Below are positions 10,558 to 22,639 of a stretch of DNA of 64,000 nt, in pieces; within the stretch, counting starts at the first letter, position 1, and the number at the start of each line of letters is the position of its first letter. Below the pieces are notes generated by a model. It ran no database searches. It saw nothing but the letters and a program-made list of their open reading frames with translations, and was not told the DNA's origin. The stretch is from Chrysoporthe austroafricana (Eukaryota; Ascomycota; Sordariomycetes; Diaporthales; Cryphonectriaceae), in the NCBI GenBank assembly GCA_001051155.2, contig JYIP02000008.1:1798001-1862000 (forward strand), given 5' to 3'. The position numbers were made by a program, and so were the translations under genes.

Positions 10558-12160
10558 TTATTCCAGTACACTTTCTATTCGTAAATCGCACCTTGGCCTA
10601 TTTCGTCTTCGTAAAGCAATTACGATAATATCTCTCAGTTCAGAGACTTTTTCCGCTAATAACCGCTTTCGCTTTGCTCTTTCCTGCAATTCGGCTATAG
10701 CTTCGCGTTTCCGTTCGAAATTACGTATTATTTCGTCCGCATTTAAGGCATTACAAGGCATCCATACATTATAATAGCTAGAATAGTTTATCCATTTTAC
10801 TAAGTATTCAATTCTGTGCGGATTACGTCCATACTTTCGCTTACGGCAGCTAATTATCCTTTCCAGCTTGTAATATTAATAATCTTTTAAATATTTCTCG
10901 ATATCCGGATCTTCTGGCATATTTACTGGGTCTTAATATATAGGGTTATATCTATAGGGGTCTATTTTAAAAAGGTTTGCAGGCATTAATTGTATTACCG
11001 AAATTATTAAATAAATATTTATATAAGGAGCCAATTTCAATTTATACGCTAAATTCCCTATTTTTCGAATAACTTGGAAAAGTCTTATTCTCTATTATGA
11101 AAACTTCAGAAATAGATTACTTAGCAATAAATACCCGTAACCCAAGCGAATATATATTCAATTATCTAGTTCGAAAACTATCTAGCAATAATGCTTATTA
11201 TATTGCAATTTGGCTATTATTTGCGCTTTAGCAATAAAAAATTGAGCTTCTTCCTAGAAAACTTCCTTTGCTAGGAATATTATATCCTTTATTTACTAGC
11301 CCGATAATGGATTGAATCCGAATAGCATTTGGCTAGCTAAATATTTTATAATTCGGTTATATGCATTATTCAAATTAAATTATAATGCCGGTATTATCTC
11401 GGTCTATTCCGCATTAGGGTAAGCGGTTATGAAATGCTGAATTGCTATTTCAATTATTCGGTTCTTTATTTCAGATTGCCCGTCCGTTTACGGATACGAA
11501 GCAGTAGAGTAAGCAAGTTTCGTTCCGATAGCTTCCTATAAATATTTCCAGAATTCCGATAAGAATTTCGAATCTCTATTTGAAATAATCCTTTTGGGTA
11601 TTCCCTAGCTAGTAATATAAAGTATCCGTAAAATAAGGGTTGCTTAATCTGCTATAATATATACTGCATTGCTTAATATAATAATCGTAGCTTTGGAATA
11701 TTTATCCGTAATTATAAGAAATATATCCAGGAATAGCATTTTAGCCAGGGCTTATATAGTATTTGTAAATAGTATTATCGGTAGTCCTATAATAAAGTTT
11801 ATAATAATAGTATAGAATGGGATTAATAAAAATAATATGGGCTGCATTTCCTTTAAAGGTTACTATAAATCGTTTTTGTTTTCGTTACAAGCTCGATATA
11901 TCGATATATAATTGCGTATTTTGGCATAGCAATATTTGATAACGAATCGATCCGTTAAGTCGTACTATATACGGTTTATGCCGAAATAGTATTTTCTATT
12001 ATAAGCTTCTTTAATAAAATTCAATACTACTTTATTCGGGATGCATAATCGTTATTTCCCGTAATAATCCTTAAGAAATAATAAGCTATTATAATCTAAT
12101 ATAAAAAGTAATCGGGCAATCTTATTTGGGTCTTTCAATTATTTGATTATTCTGGACTAT
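10558..12160 (-). pseudogene. element A integrase and C-terminal chromodomain
   Basis: Minus-strand reading gives the DDE integrase core around 11400-11600 (SDRNSKFLSEFW, then TDGQSEIKNRIIE) and a C-terminal part around 10560-10900. The latter ends in a chromodomain-like IEYLVKW ... WMPCNALNADEII followed by a charged coiled-coil tail (AIAELQERAKRKRLL). Chromodomain after integrase defines chromoviruses. The frame is broken by TAA/TAG codons, mostly at former Gln positions. Confidence 0.8.
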
Positions 12161-12650
12161 AAGGGGTATTTTTCGTATCTTTTCTTAATACGCCCTTTTA
12201 TTTCGCTATCTATAAATATTTTACTGAAAACTTGGATAAATTCGTTTTCCCATATCTTATTTAGAACGCCCTTATTGTCGACAGGTTTCTGAGTAAATAA
12301 CAATCTTGATATAGCATTTGCAAAAACGTTCGACTTTCCCGATATATAATATGCTTTCAAATCGAATTAGCTCAAATATTCCGAAACGAGAATTAGCCGT
12401 ATATTTGCCTTAGTCTTATCTACTATATTTATAGATAACGAATAGATAATGCCAACCGTTATTACGTAATCGGTAAAAATATAAATTGGCTTAGCTTGGT
12501 TCGATCCTATTATCGTCCTTAGCTTTCGTATTAGCCATACTAGATAAGCTATTTCTAGCTCTATAAGCCAGTACTTTCGTTCTGTTTCGTTAATTGTCTT
12601 GCTCAAGTAAAAAATTAGTTATACGGCTATACTTGTTATTAGCAATACTT
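12157..12650 (-). pseudogene. element A RNase H domain
   Basis: Two open pieces (12367-12606 and 12157-12360) contain the gypsy-type RNase H signature NETERKYWLIELEIAYLVW, then YIFTDYVITVGI, and SEYLS...AYYISGKSNVFANAISRL, which matches the usual end of the domain (SEYLSQ..., ADALSRL). RIP-type changes are evident, such as FAN for VAD. Confidence 0.85.
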
Positions 12651-13930
12651 TATTCCATATATAATCGTTTGCTAATTGGAAAACAATGCTTGAAAACCCT
12701 ATTTCCTTAAATGCATCCAGCTAAATAAAGAAAGGTTTGTCTAGGATATAGTAAAACAAAGCATTTTTAGCTTCCAAAGCTATTTTGAAATCGTAAAAAC
12801 TATTAATTTCGTTTAATATTAAGTCGAAAATAGCCTGTATAGTATAGTTTCGCTATTCTATGCTTAAGGGTAAATAATTCGATTAGCAAGCTTCGCTTAG
12901 CATTTTAGTTTTCTTTCTTTGAAATGGATTAATTCTATAACTATATCTAGGAATTAGGTAGCGTAAATATCCTGTAAATCCGATAAACCTTTCCAGTTAC
13001 TGGAATGTTTTGGGGAATTCTAGGTTGCGAATGGCCTGCATTCGGTATTCCATATTGGAAATTCCGAATCCGTTTACTTTGAATCCTAAAATCTAGACTG
13101 AAAGATATTCAAGAAACGATTTGGGTCCAGCTAATGAAATATTTTTGCATAAAAATAGCAAGAAGATAGTTTATAAATATCGCAAATAATCTTATTCTAT
13201 AATTGAATGGATAATGATATTGTCTATAAAAACAGAAATAAACTTGTAATATAGTCGTAAGAATTAATTTATAAAATGCTAGATATAAGATAATAAATTT
13301 CGAAATCCTATAAATAGAACTTTTATCCTTTCTTAATTACGATAATTAATAATAGTAAATCGGTCTTTATAGTTTAGATATATTAGGAATTGATAGAAAA
13401 ATTGCTATATATCTATTACCGTAATATATATTTTTCCTTTCAATTATTTAATAACTTCCTGCTATAATAGTAAAGGGTAAGCATTAAGGATTAAGATTTT
13501 ATTCAAAACGCGTAAATTAATTACTATATATCCTTTTTTCTAGCCATTTATATTCTTCCAAACTATAAAGATTAGTAAACCGAATAGCATTATATTTATA
13601 ACCTATTCAGTTCGACTTTGCTAGTATAACTTATCTAAAATTTCGTTAATTACTTCTTAATTTTCTTTACTTGAATAGTATAGCTTTTATCCCACTTTCT
13701 GGTTTTGCTATTTTTCGACCAAGTCGACTTTTATCTATTAGTCGATTGGCATATTAACGGGACTTATATTTTTGAAAATTTTAGCGTATGCCCGTACTAA
13801 TTCCATAACTTTATAGAAAAATTCCGGTAAATGCTTGCAAATATATATACCGAATTCAATTTCCGATTCCTTAATAGCTTTATTCTTCCGGATCCCTAAT
13901 TTATTACTATTTTTGAAATAATCTTTCATT
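12650..13930 (-). pseudogene. element A reverse transcriptase
   Basis: Degraded RT. The catalytic box reads FIDNIIIHS at about 13200-13230, where a DD pair is expected. Downstream is a QAIRNLEFPKTF-like connection region. The piece 13738-13929 is an N-terminal open fragment ending PVNMPID just before RT begins. In element B the same box reads FINDIIIYS, so each copy lost a different Asp. Confidence 0.8.
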
Positions 13931-14499
13931 TCGGGAATCTCTATATCCGGGAATTAATACTTTTCTAGCTATTTTCCAATAATTTCCGCAGTTTGTTAGA
14001 AAATATGCTTAATAAATGATAATTAGTTTAAATTTAGCTTTCCTGAAAGCTATAACCCGTCCTGGGTTTATTGAAAAAGGTATTATCGCGCGATATAGTA
14101 GTAATTATCGTAATTCGCTAATAGGGTTATATAATCTGTCTAGAATAGTTCGACTATCCTTAAAAATTGGTTTTTCTGGATTTTCAAAAAGGTTGCTGCT
14201 TAATTCGTTACTAGGACTTCTTTAGTCTAATAGCTTATTAAGCAATTCATTTACCTTTTTTATTTCGGCTTGAATAAAAGAATTACGTTTTTGGGATTCG
14301 CTTAATACTAATAAGGATTAGCTTATAAGATTTAAGCAGTATTACCGTAATAATTGCAGCTTTTGTTTACCGGGATCGTACTAGCATTCGGGCAAATACT
14401 TTTATTTTTACCGTAATATTACTAAAATAATTAAATCGTATAGACAATTCTGAATTCAGAATATCCAGTTCGTAAGGAATATTATATTCCTATCTTAGC

Positions 14500-17400
14500 A
14501 AAATGCTTATTTCCAGTCAATCCAATATTCAAGCTCTTATTCGGGTACGAAATATAACTGAATAGCCGTACTTATTGCTCTGGAAATATAAGTCGAATTC
14601 AGCTTAGCCTTTTGCTAGTAACTAGCTTACGCCTTTAAGCTTGGCTTTTATATTCTAATCTACTTTTGCCTTAAGGAATTGCATTAGCAATTCCTCGGCA
14701 ATAGCATAATGACTAGCGCTTATATCGATACAAACTTCTATATCCGGCTTATTCGAATATGCTCTAGCTATAGCTCTTATATACGTATAGCTGCTGCTTT
14801 GATAAAGCTTAACTGTAAGTATAGGAATATTATATCCCAAGATTTCTTCTTTCTATATATCGATTTTAGGAAAATTCTATAACTGATTGAATGGTTATAT
14901 AGGGTACTTAATATAGAATATGCTTTCGTTTACCGATAGTTTTATTTCTTCGGCTCGAAAAATCCAGATATCGTCTTCGATTATTACATTCTCCTTATCA
15001 GCCTATTCTTCCAACTTATCCTCTTGCTTCTATAAGTTTTCGCTATTTTCGGTCTCTTTATTATATTTATCGCTATCTGCTATAAACAAATTGTTGTTTA
15101 TAGGGAAATAGCCTTTTCGAACTAGCTTATTCTCTTTATCTGGATTATATTGCAATTTTCCGTTATCAATATTGAAATTTGCTAGGGTTAATTAGACAAA
15201 ACGTTTTCTAATATCTTTTCGTACGAATCGATAATAAAAATGCGATTGGAAATTTCGGTTTTTTGAAATTGAATTTCTGCTATTATCTATAGTATTGGTT
15301 AATATCTTCCTGGCTATACCCGAAATATTTTATTATCTGGCTATCCGTTCTTATAATTAATTCCGAGCGTCTATCAGCTTTCGCTATTATTCTAATAAAA
15401 GCTTTCGGAATTCGTATTCCGGGATATATCCAGTGCCTTTGGATAGATTTGGCTAGTTAAATATCCTTATCGAGCGGGATAAATATTCAAATCCTTAAAG
15501 CCTGAATCTTCCAAAGCGTCCTGGGAATATATTGGTTAGGAAATGAATATTGATATTAAGAAAATTGGCAGCCGACTGTATAATTTTCCGTACTGGTTAT
15601 GCGGGTTTACGAAATAGTCTTATTATGCAATCTGATTTAAGGATATGCTATATCTTTTATTTCGTTTTGAAACGTTTTTCGAAATCTCTCGTATCCTTAT
15701 TTCGATTAAGTCTATCGAAATATCTAGCTATTAATTCTTTATCAATTCGATCCCAGATATTTCTGGCCAAATACGAGTTTGGGTATTCGGCTAGCTTAGT
15801 AAATCGATAAATATAATAAGTAAATTCTAGAATATTACGGTTATTACATACGTTTTTCCTGGAATATTATTAGGCATTCAGCAAATCTTTTGCAATTTTC
15901 CGCAATATAGAGAAATCTCTTTTCAATTACTTTTTCTACTAGCTCCAACTATACTTACGCAAAATAAGGTCTTTACGCTCTTGGGAAGATAATATAGAAT
16001 AAAACTAAGTATATGCTATCTCAATTAAGCAAGCAAATAAATAAAAGCTAAAATATTTAGCGTATTCTATATTTCTGGCTATATATATTTCATACCGGTT
16101 TATAAAAGCTTAAGAATCCTTTTAGATAATAATTTTGCTATCTGTAATAGATACGATTATTAAGTTAGCGTAATCGTTCCAGTTCTTGTAAAGTCGGAAT
16201 CGCCCTATAACCGTATCCTTAAATTCCCTATTAATGCTAACGGGCAATGCTATGGGTTTAAGTAAATCAAGTCGATAAGCTCGGGAATCTTTAAATTGCT
16301 TATAGCCGAATAATAAATTTCGAGAATTATTGCTTTCATTATTGCTAGAATCCGATAGATCCGGTAGTTTATTTGGCTTACCGACCAGTTCTTCTTGGAA
16401 ATTAGGGTCAATTTCAATATCTGGTTCGAAATCCGAAAATAATCTTTGGTCTAGTTAACTTCCTGCCCTTAATATAAATATTTGCCGGATATATTCCTTA
16501 GTATTAGGAAATGCCGGTCTAGTAAAGCGATATCTGTCATTAGCATAGTATTTCGCAACCGAAACGGGAAAGGGTTCTTTAATAAATTCCGATTGAAACG
16601 CTTGCATATTGAAAGCTTATTGCAATCGGAACATTTTCTTGAACCCAATGCGTACTGCTCTTTCCGAAATAAAGCCGTTTTGGTAAATTGCTTTCATTTC
16701 GGGTCGCTATAGAAATTGGTCCAATAGGCTAATAATTAAGAAAGAAAAGGTCGGGTATTTCTAAAAGATAGTAATAAGATTGTTCGATCTTCTCTTATTT
16801 AATCTTTTTTCTTTATAATTTTCTTTTCTGAAAAGTTGCGAATAATCCGATAAACCCGATTAGGGCATTAGTATATTTCCTGTTATAAAGTTTATAAAAT
16901 TGGCCGGGATAGCTGCAATAGAACTTTATTTAAAAGCATTCCGATTTTAGGCTTTCGTTAAAAGGAAAAAAGTATGCCTATTTTCTGGAATTAATTATTT
17001 TCCTTTACTTTTATTTATTCTTCTTACCGTAATTGAAAAATTCTCGGATTTATCGATAAATCTAAGGTTTAAGTTTTCGGTCGAATATCGTAATAAATAA
17101 ATATACTTGATTCCGCTATTAATATTAGTATATTCAAATATATAATGCTTTCGATTTTCGATAAATTATTATTAGGCTAATTCTTCTAACGAATTTTCCG
17201 GGTTATTAAATCGAAAGGTATTTTCGCTCTCGTTCATTTCTATAAGCATTTATTATCGTTCCTTTTCCGTTATTGTTTCGGCAAGCTATCGAAATTTGCG
17301 ATATTTGGAAAAATCTTCCCAGAACGTATTATTCTTTCTTATCCATTAGAATAGATTCTTATCGAAATTCGACTTTCTTCCCTTTTAAGTCTAGCGCTTA

Positions 17401-17660
17401 AGCAGTAAAGGCTATCTTTGCTTAACTACTTATACTTTTGCTTTCTGCAAAAGTGCATTGGCTTCCCTAAAGTTCTGCTTTGCCTTTTCGTATCGATCGG
17501 CTAAAAGTTTCCAATCGACAAAAGCGTACGCAATTTCGAAAAAGATCTTGATATCCGATATAACCCAATCCTTTCTCTTAAGGTCGTTCAAAGCTTGTAT
17601 AAACTTATATACCTGGGCGGGATGCTTGATTTCGATATAATCGATAGGCCGCAATAATAA
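14500..17660 (-). pseudogene. element A gag and aspartic protease region
   Basis: The minus-strand frame begins near 17654 with a helical gag-like start (RPIDYIEIKHPAQVYKFIQ, then DWKLLADRYEKAKQNFREAN). It continues through a Ser/Asn-rich linker and a long helical capsid-like part near 15500-16700. The protease is at 14655-14840 (DIEVCIDISASHYAIAEELL), where DISA stands for the usual DTGA. There is no clear zinc knuckle. Many TAA/TAG interruptions. Confidence 0.6.
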
Positions 17661-17925
17661 AACGTTATTGCTAGTAATTATTATAGTAAATTGGCAATAA
17701 ATTATCGATAAATGATTATAATATCTTTTACAGGAACGCTATTTTTACAGAAGCCGATATCCTATAAGACCGATATTCTTATAGGAACCAATACTTTACA
17801 GAGCCGATACCTTTACAGAAGCCGTTATCTTACAAGACCGATATTCTTATAGGAACCGTTACTTTATAAAGCCGATAATCGAAACCCGATTACGTAGCAA
17901 AGGCGTATAAAGCGTAGCTATTAAT

Positions 17926-18132
17926 TGATAGTAAACGTACTGAAATATATTATGAAGCATAATTTTTCCAAGAAAGTGAATTACGCTAAAGCCTATTAGG
18001 GCATTATATAAGCCTCCCGGTAAGGGTATAGTATCTACCTGGTGAATTCATTGCGTATTCATTAGGGGATTTACTATAAATTCATTAGGCGAATCCATTA
18101 CGAATTCACTTCGTCTATGGGTTTTGCTATCA
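17926..18132 (-). repeat. element A 5' LTR
   Basis: This 207-bp LTR begins TGATAGTAAACG and ends TTTTGCTATCA on the plus strand, followed by the target duplication ATATT. No standard tRNA primer site could be recognised next to its inner end. Confidence 0.9.
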
Positions 18133-18137
18133 ATATT

Positions 18138-21100
18138 TCGATATACGAATTGCCGGCTAGATTTGAAAATAGGCATTAAAGCGCGGCTATTCTCGCTCTA
18201 GTAAATGGAAAGTCTCGAATATCTATAGCTATTAGCAGCCTTTTTACGAAAATTAAAGAAGAAAAGTATTTACTTATCGAAACAGACAAAAACGATATAA
18301 AAGCTCGTTTCCCGCTAGTTTACGCTTTCTTTCTAAGCTAGCTTTTTAATAATACTAAAAGTACTATTAACCAAGCTTTAAGGCATATAGAAATTCTCGG
18401 AAAGAAAGATTCGGGCGCTAGGGCAAACTGGAAAATAAAGATCCAGATTATTAGCATTTCTAATATTAGCCTTATTTTAGCTTTAGCCGATATTTATAAC
18501 TTTAACGCTTATAATAAAGATCTGGAACCTATTTATATAAACGAAATTATAGCTATTTATTTCCTTATTTATAAGGAAAATACAGATAGCGCTATCGAAC
18601 TTAGCAATCTTTTCAGCTGTAATAGATTCGTAAAAATAATAGCGCGTATTTAAAAGCTTTTATATAAGCTTATTGCAATTCATAATCCGTACGCTTTCGA
18701 GAATACGCTTGAAAGCTGCTTGCGAAAAGTTTGCTTAGCGTATAATAATTAGCAAGCAAGCAATATAATCGATAGCTATATAAACGACTTAATTGCTAGT
18801 TTCGAAAGCTTTGAAATCCTTTTTAATATAATAAAAGAGCTTATTAAAAATAGGCAGCAATTAATAGAAATTACTAAATAAAAAGATATTAATATTGCTA
18901 AAAACTTTGCTAAAGCCAGGAAAGGCTTTTCGCAAGCATATGCTAATTAAAACTATTATATTAAAGCCAATTATAAATTTTTCATTAATAATAAAATATT
19001 TGATATTTGCTAAATCTTATTAGAATTAAGCAAAGCTAGTATTAATTAAAAGAATATAATTAGAAGCTTTAAAAACAGGAAAACGGAAAAGAGAATGCAA
19101 AATATAACTATTAATTTCGTTAGCAGCTATATCCGTAAGCGCCAAGCGAGCAATAAAATCAGAGCGGCTATAAGCCTTTACTTTCGTTTTCAGAGCTCTA
19201 GAAAGAATTTTGATAATAAAAAACTTGCTATAGCTAGCCGTACTATCGCAATTAATATAATATAAGTCAGGATTATTACTAGCAAGAATTTGGCAGTAAT
19301 AATAAATATATTTTTCGAATAGAAAATGCTATTTAGAATTAAACAAATTGATTATATTATTAAGAAAGTTATTTTCAGAAATAATTAGACTATAAAATTA
19401 TATTAAGAAACGAATAAACTAATAGTTCTTGCTAACCTTATTAAGCTTAAGATAGCTCTTTACGCTATTAGTCCAGTTAGCATTCAGATCGATCTCTTGG
19501 CAACTAAGCTTATTAAATTTATTAAGAAAGTCGAGATTTCGATTAGGAATTATGCATGCGAGCTTTTCTTAAAAGCCCGGTATAGGTTCCAGAAAATCTT
19601 AACGATTTTCGAACTTATTCGTATCCTGAAAGGGAAGAATATTAATAGTATAATAGTTATAAATATTATACTCGTAATATCGCTAGCAAGCCTGATATGC
19701 TAGCTTATAAGAAGTATATTCCTGGCCTTTTATAATTAGTAAAGTATTAAAATTGCGGAAAGGATAATAGAATATTAGCTTAATGCGATAGAAATCTTTA
19801 TTCTTAGCTATATTAAGCTTATAAATAAGGAAATAATTGAAAATACGAGCTTTAGCTATAAGCCGTAAGATTAACAATTTAATTTCCTAATCGTATAGCG
19901 TTAGCTATTCGAAATAACTAATATTTTCGAATTAAAGGATAATAATGCGATTTTTGTATTTAGCCAGAAAAAATTGCCCTAATCATATATCCTTATTATT
20001 TATCCGAAATTAATAAGGCTAATTGCTTTTAAAGCAATAATTAATAAGAATAATAACTTTCGAATTATTAACGAGCTTATAGCAAAGAAAATAATATATA
20101 ATCTCGTATTAAGATTAATCCCTTTCGCTAATTAGCTTATTCATTATATAAATAATAAAGGAAAGGAAAGGATTCCGATTATTAATATAAGGAAATACTT
20201 GGCTAATAATTTCATTATAAAATACTAATTTGATTTCTATTTTGGAATAATATTTAACAATATAAATTTTAATAGCATGCTAATTAATATAAAAGCTAAT
20301 ATCTATATTAGCCTTTTAATTAATCTGAAAGGCTATTTAATACGAATTTAAGCATTAATCGTTACGAGCAAGCAAAAATAATTAATGCTTGGGATTTAAT
20401 TCTTTGCTAATAGCTAATTTAAACTGCAAAAAGCGAAAAAAATAAAAATAGCATTGCAAATTAGCTAGCAAAACGCTTATTTTATTCAATTGCTTGAAAG
20501 CGGCTATCCCGAAACTTGAAATATAATTGCGATAATCCTTAACTTATATACGGTTTGCTTCTTTAACTTATTTTAGGATTTCTATAATCAGTTCTCGCGT
20601 AAGCTTAATCTTTTTCTGGCAAAAATAACGCAAAAGGAAACAAATATAAATAGAAACGCGAAAAATTAAATTAGTCAAATAATTTTATATAAATAACTAA
20701 TTCGAAATAATTACGGAAAAGCAAGTATTATTATAGCCAGGAAAGCATTCCTTATTGCCAGGAAAATTAAGATTAACTATACTAATATAATATTTCCAGA
20801 ATTTAGCAAATGCTTAATAGCTTAACTCGATTTCTATATTTTTAACAGAAAATAAAAACGGCTTATATTAGCCGAAACTATAATTATATTTCTTGCTGCG
20901 TATTTGCTATTCTTAGCAATTCTAGTAATTAACGAAACGGAATTTGGGAATTAAAATTATATTGAAAAAAGTTTGGAATCGGAAGAATAATTAATATGCT
21001 ATAATATAAGAGTTATTATTAATATTCTAGCGCGTAAGCTTAAGCTTCTTTTCAAATAGCAATATCGTTAGCTATTCTGTATATTGCAATAAATAGCATA

Positions 21101-22151
21101 TCTGATTATTCTAATAAAAATTAGCGTAGCTAAATATTAGGAAAAAAGAAAAGCAACTTAAAGCATTTATAATAATATCTAGCTATTTATGCTTATTAGA
21201 CCAAAAAAGGCGGGTATTAGCTAGCTTATAAGCATTACGAACGATCGAATTAAGTAATATATTTATTTTAGCCTTGCATTTAGGACAGCTAGCTAGAAGC
21301 TTGCGAAGCTTATTTGCGGTAAAAGGCTTATCGCTATTAAAATACAGCTTGCGTATATAAAAAGCGCTATTTTCTAGGATTCTCTTTCTTATCTAGCAAT
21401 TGAATATATAAAAATCAAAGCAAAAATAAGCTGCAAAACGGCTATTTTTATATTTGAAAGCGTATATAATAATTTTATTTTCTATAGCTATTTATAATCG
21501 CAGCTATAACGGATTGCCTTTATTTATAAGAAATAATATAAGAAAAAAGCTAGAATAAAAGAAAATAGAAAGATTTAGCTCGTTAAAAAGGGTAAATTAG
21601 AAAGCAAGTATTTCTATTTAATTTGCAATAATAAGAGCTTTTTCAGACTAAATACCGGCTTGAAATTATTATTAAATCTAAACGATTTCAAATTAATTAG
21701 CAAAAAAATTAAGAATAACGGATATCGAAATTTAATTAATTGCTATAACCAAATTAATATCGCTAATATTTTTATTAAATTGCGTATTAATATTATCAAA
21801 ATAAATAAGCAGCCTATTGAAAATAATATCGTCTTTTAATAATTAGCTTAAATTCTTTTTAAAAATTTATATGCTATTATTATTATAAAGAAAATAATTA
21901 GCAATTAAATATCGGAATTATATCGATATAGCATATTTGCGAACCTTATATTCTTTAATAAATGCATTTCGGAAATAATTATAATTAAATACGATTACAA
22001 TAATATCAAATTGCGATAGAAAAAGAAAGAAAATGCAATATATTTTAGCTATATCCCGGAAAAAGTAGCAAATATATCCCGAATATCAATATTAAACATT
22101 ACGGATATAACGAATTTTGAAAGCAATATAAATTTTCGAAATTAGCATTTT
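18138..22151 (+). pseudogene. giant degraded ORF 'X', middle segment
   Basis: About 1,338 codons in a single plus-strand frame from the base after element A's target duplication to the target site of element B. Interruptions are almost all TAA/TAG (former CAA/CAG). Readable stretches include HIEILGKKDSGARANWKIK near 18400 and SIRNYACELFLKARYRFQ near 19560. The predicted protein is helix-rich, low in Gly and Trp after mutation, and has no recognised motif. Frame preservation over 4 kb argues that it was once one coding region. Confidence 0.55.
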
Positions 22152-22358
22152 TGATAGCAAAACCTATAAACGAGGTAAATTCGTAATAGATTCGCTTAGT
22201 AAATCTATAGTAAATCCCCTAGTAAATACGCAATAAATTTATTAAGTAAATATTATACTTTTACCGAAAGGCCTATATAATGCCTTAATAAGCTTTAACG
22301 TAATTTACTTTCTTAGAAAAACTATATTTCATAATATATTTCAGTATATTTACTATCA
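22152..22358 (+). repeat. element B 5' LTR
   Basis: 207 bp, TGATAGCAAAACC...TTTACTATCA, the reverse complement of the element A LTR. Preceded by ATTTT. Confidence 0.9.
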
Positions 22359-22639
22359 ATTAGTAATTATGCTTTGCACGCCTTTATTGTATAATCAGGT
22401 TTCGATTATCGGCTTTATAAAGTAACGGTTCCTATAAGAATATCGGTCCTATAAGATAACGGCTTCTGTAAAAATATCGGCTCTATAAAGTATCGGTTCC
22501 TATAGGAATATCGGTTTTATAGGATATCAGTTTCTATAAAAATAGCATTTTTATAAAAGATATTACAATCATTTATTGACAATTTATTATTAATTCATTA
22601 TAGTAATTACTAGTAATAATATTTTACTATTGCGGCCTA

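Larger units (their letters stand above)
7507..18132 (-). mobile_element. element A: full-length RIP-degraded Ty3/gypsy chromovirus, minus strand
   Basis: Length is 10,626 bp. It is bounded by two 207-bp direct LTRs (7507-7713 and 17926-18132) with ends of the form T(G/A)AT(A/G)G...CTAT(C/T)A. The 5-bp target duplication ATATT is exact (7502-7506 and 18133-18137). Reading the minus strand gives gag-like sequence, aspartic protease, reverse transcriptase, RNase H, integrase and a chromodomain, then an additional ~2-kb ORF before the 3' LTR. Every frame is broken by stops of the CAA/CAG-to-TAA/TAG kind. It is inserted into ORF X and is closely related to element B, which lies in opposite orientation. 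Confidence 0.92.

Noticed and set aside
18138..22151. Possible LINE or hAT transposon in the spacer between elements A and B
   Set aside because: No RT, endonuclease, BED finger or DDE pattern was found, and the frame simply continues ORF X across both insertions.
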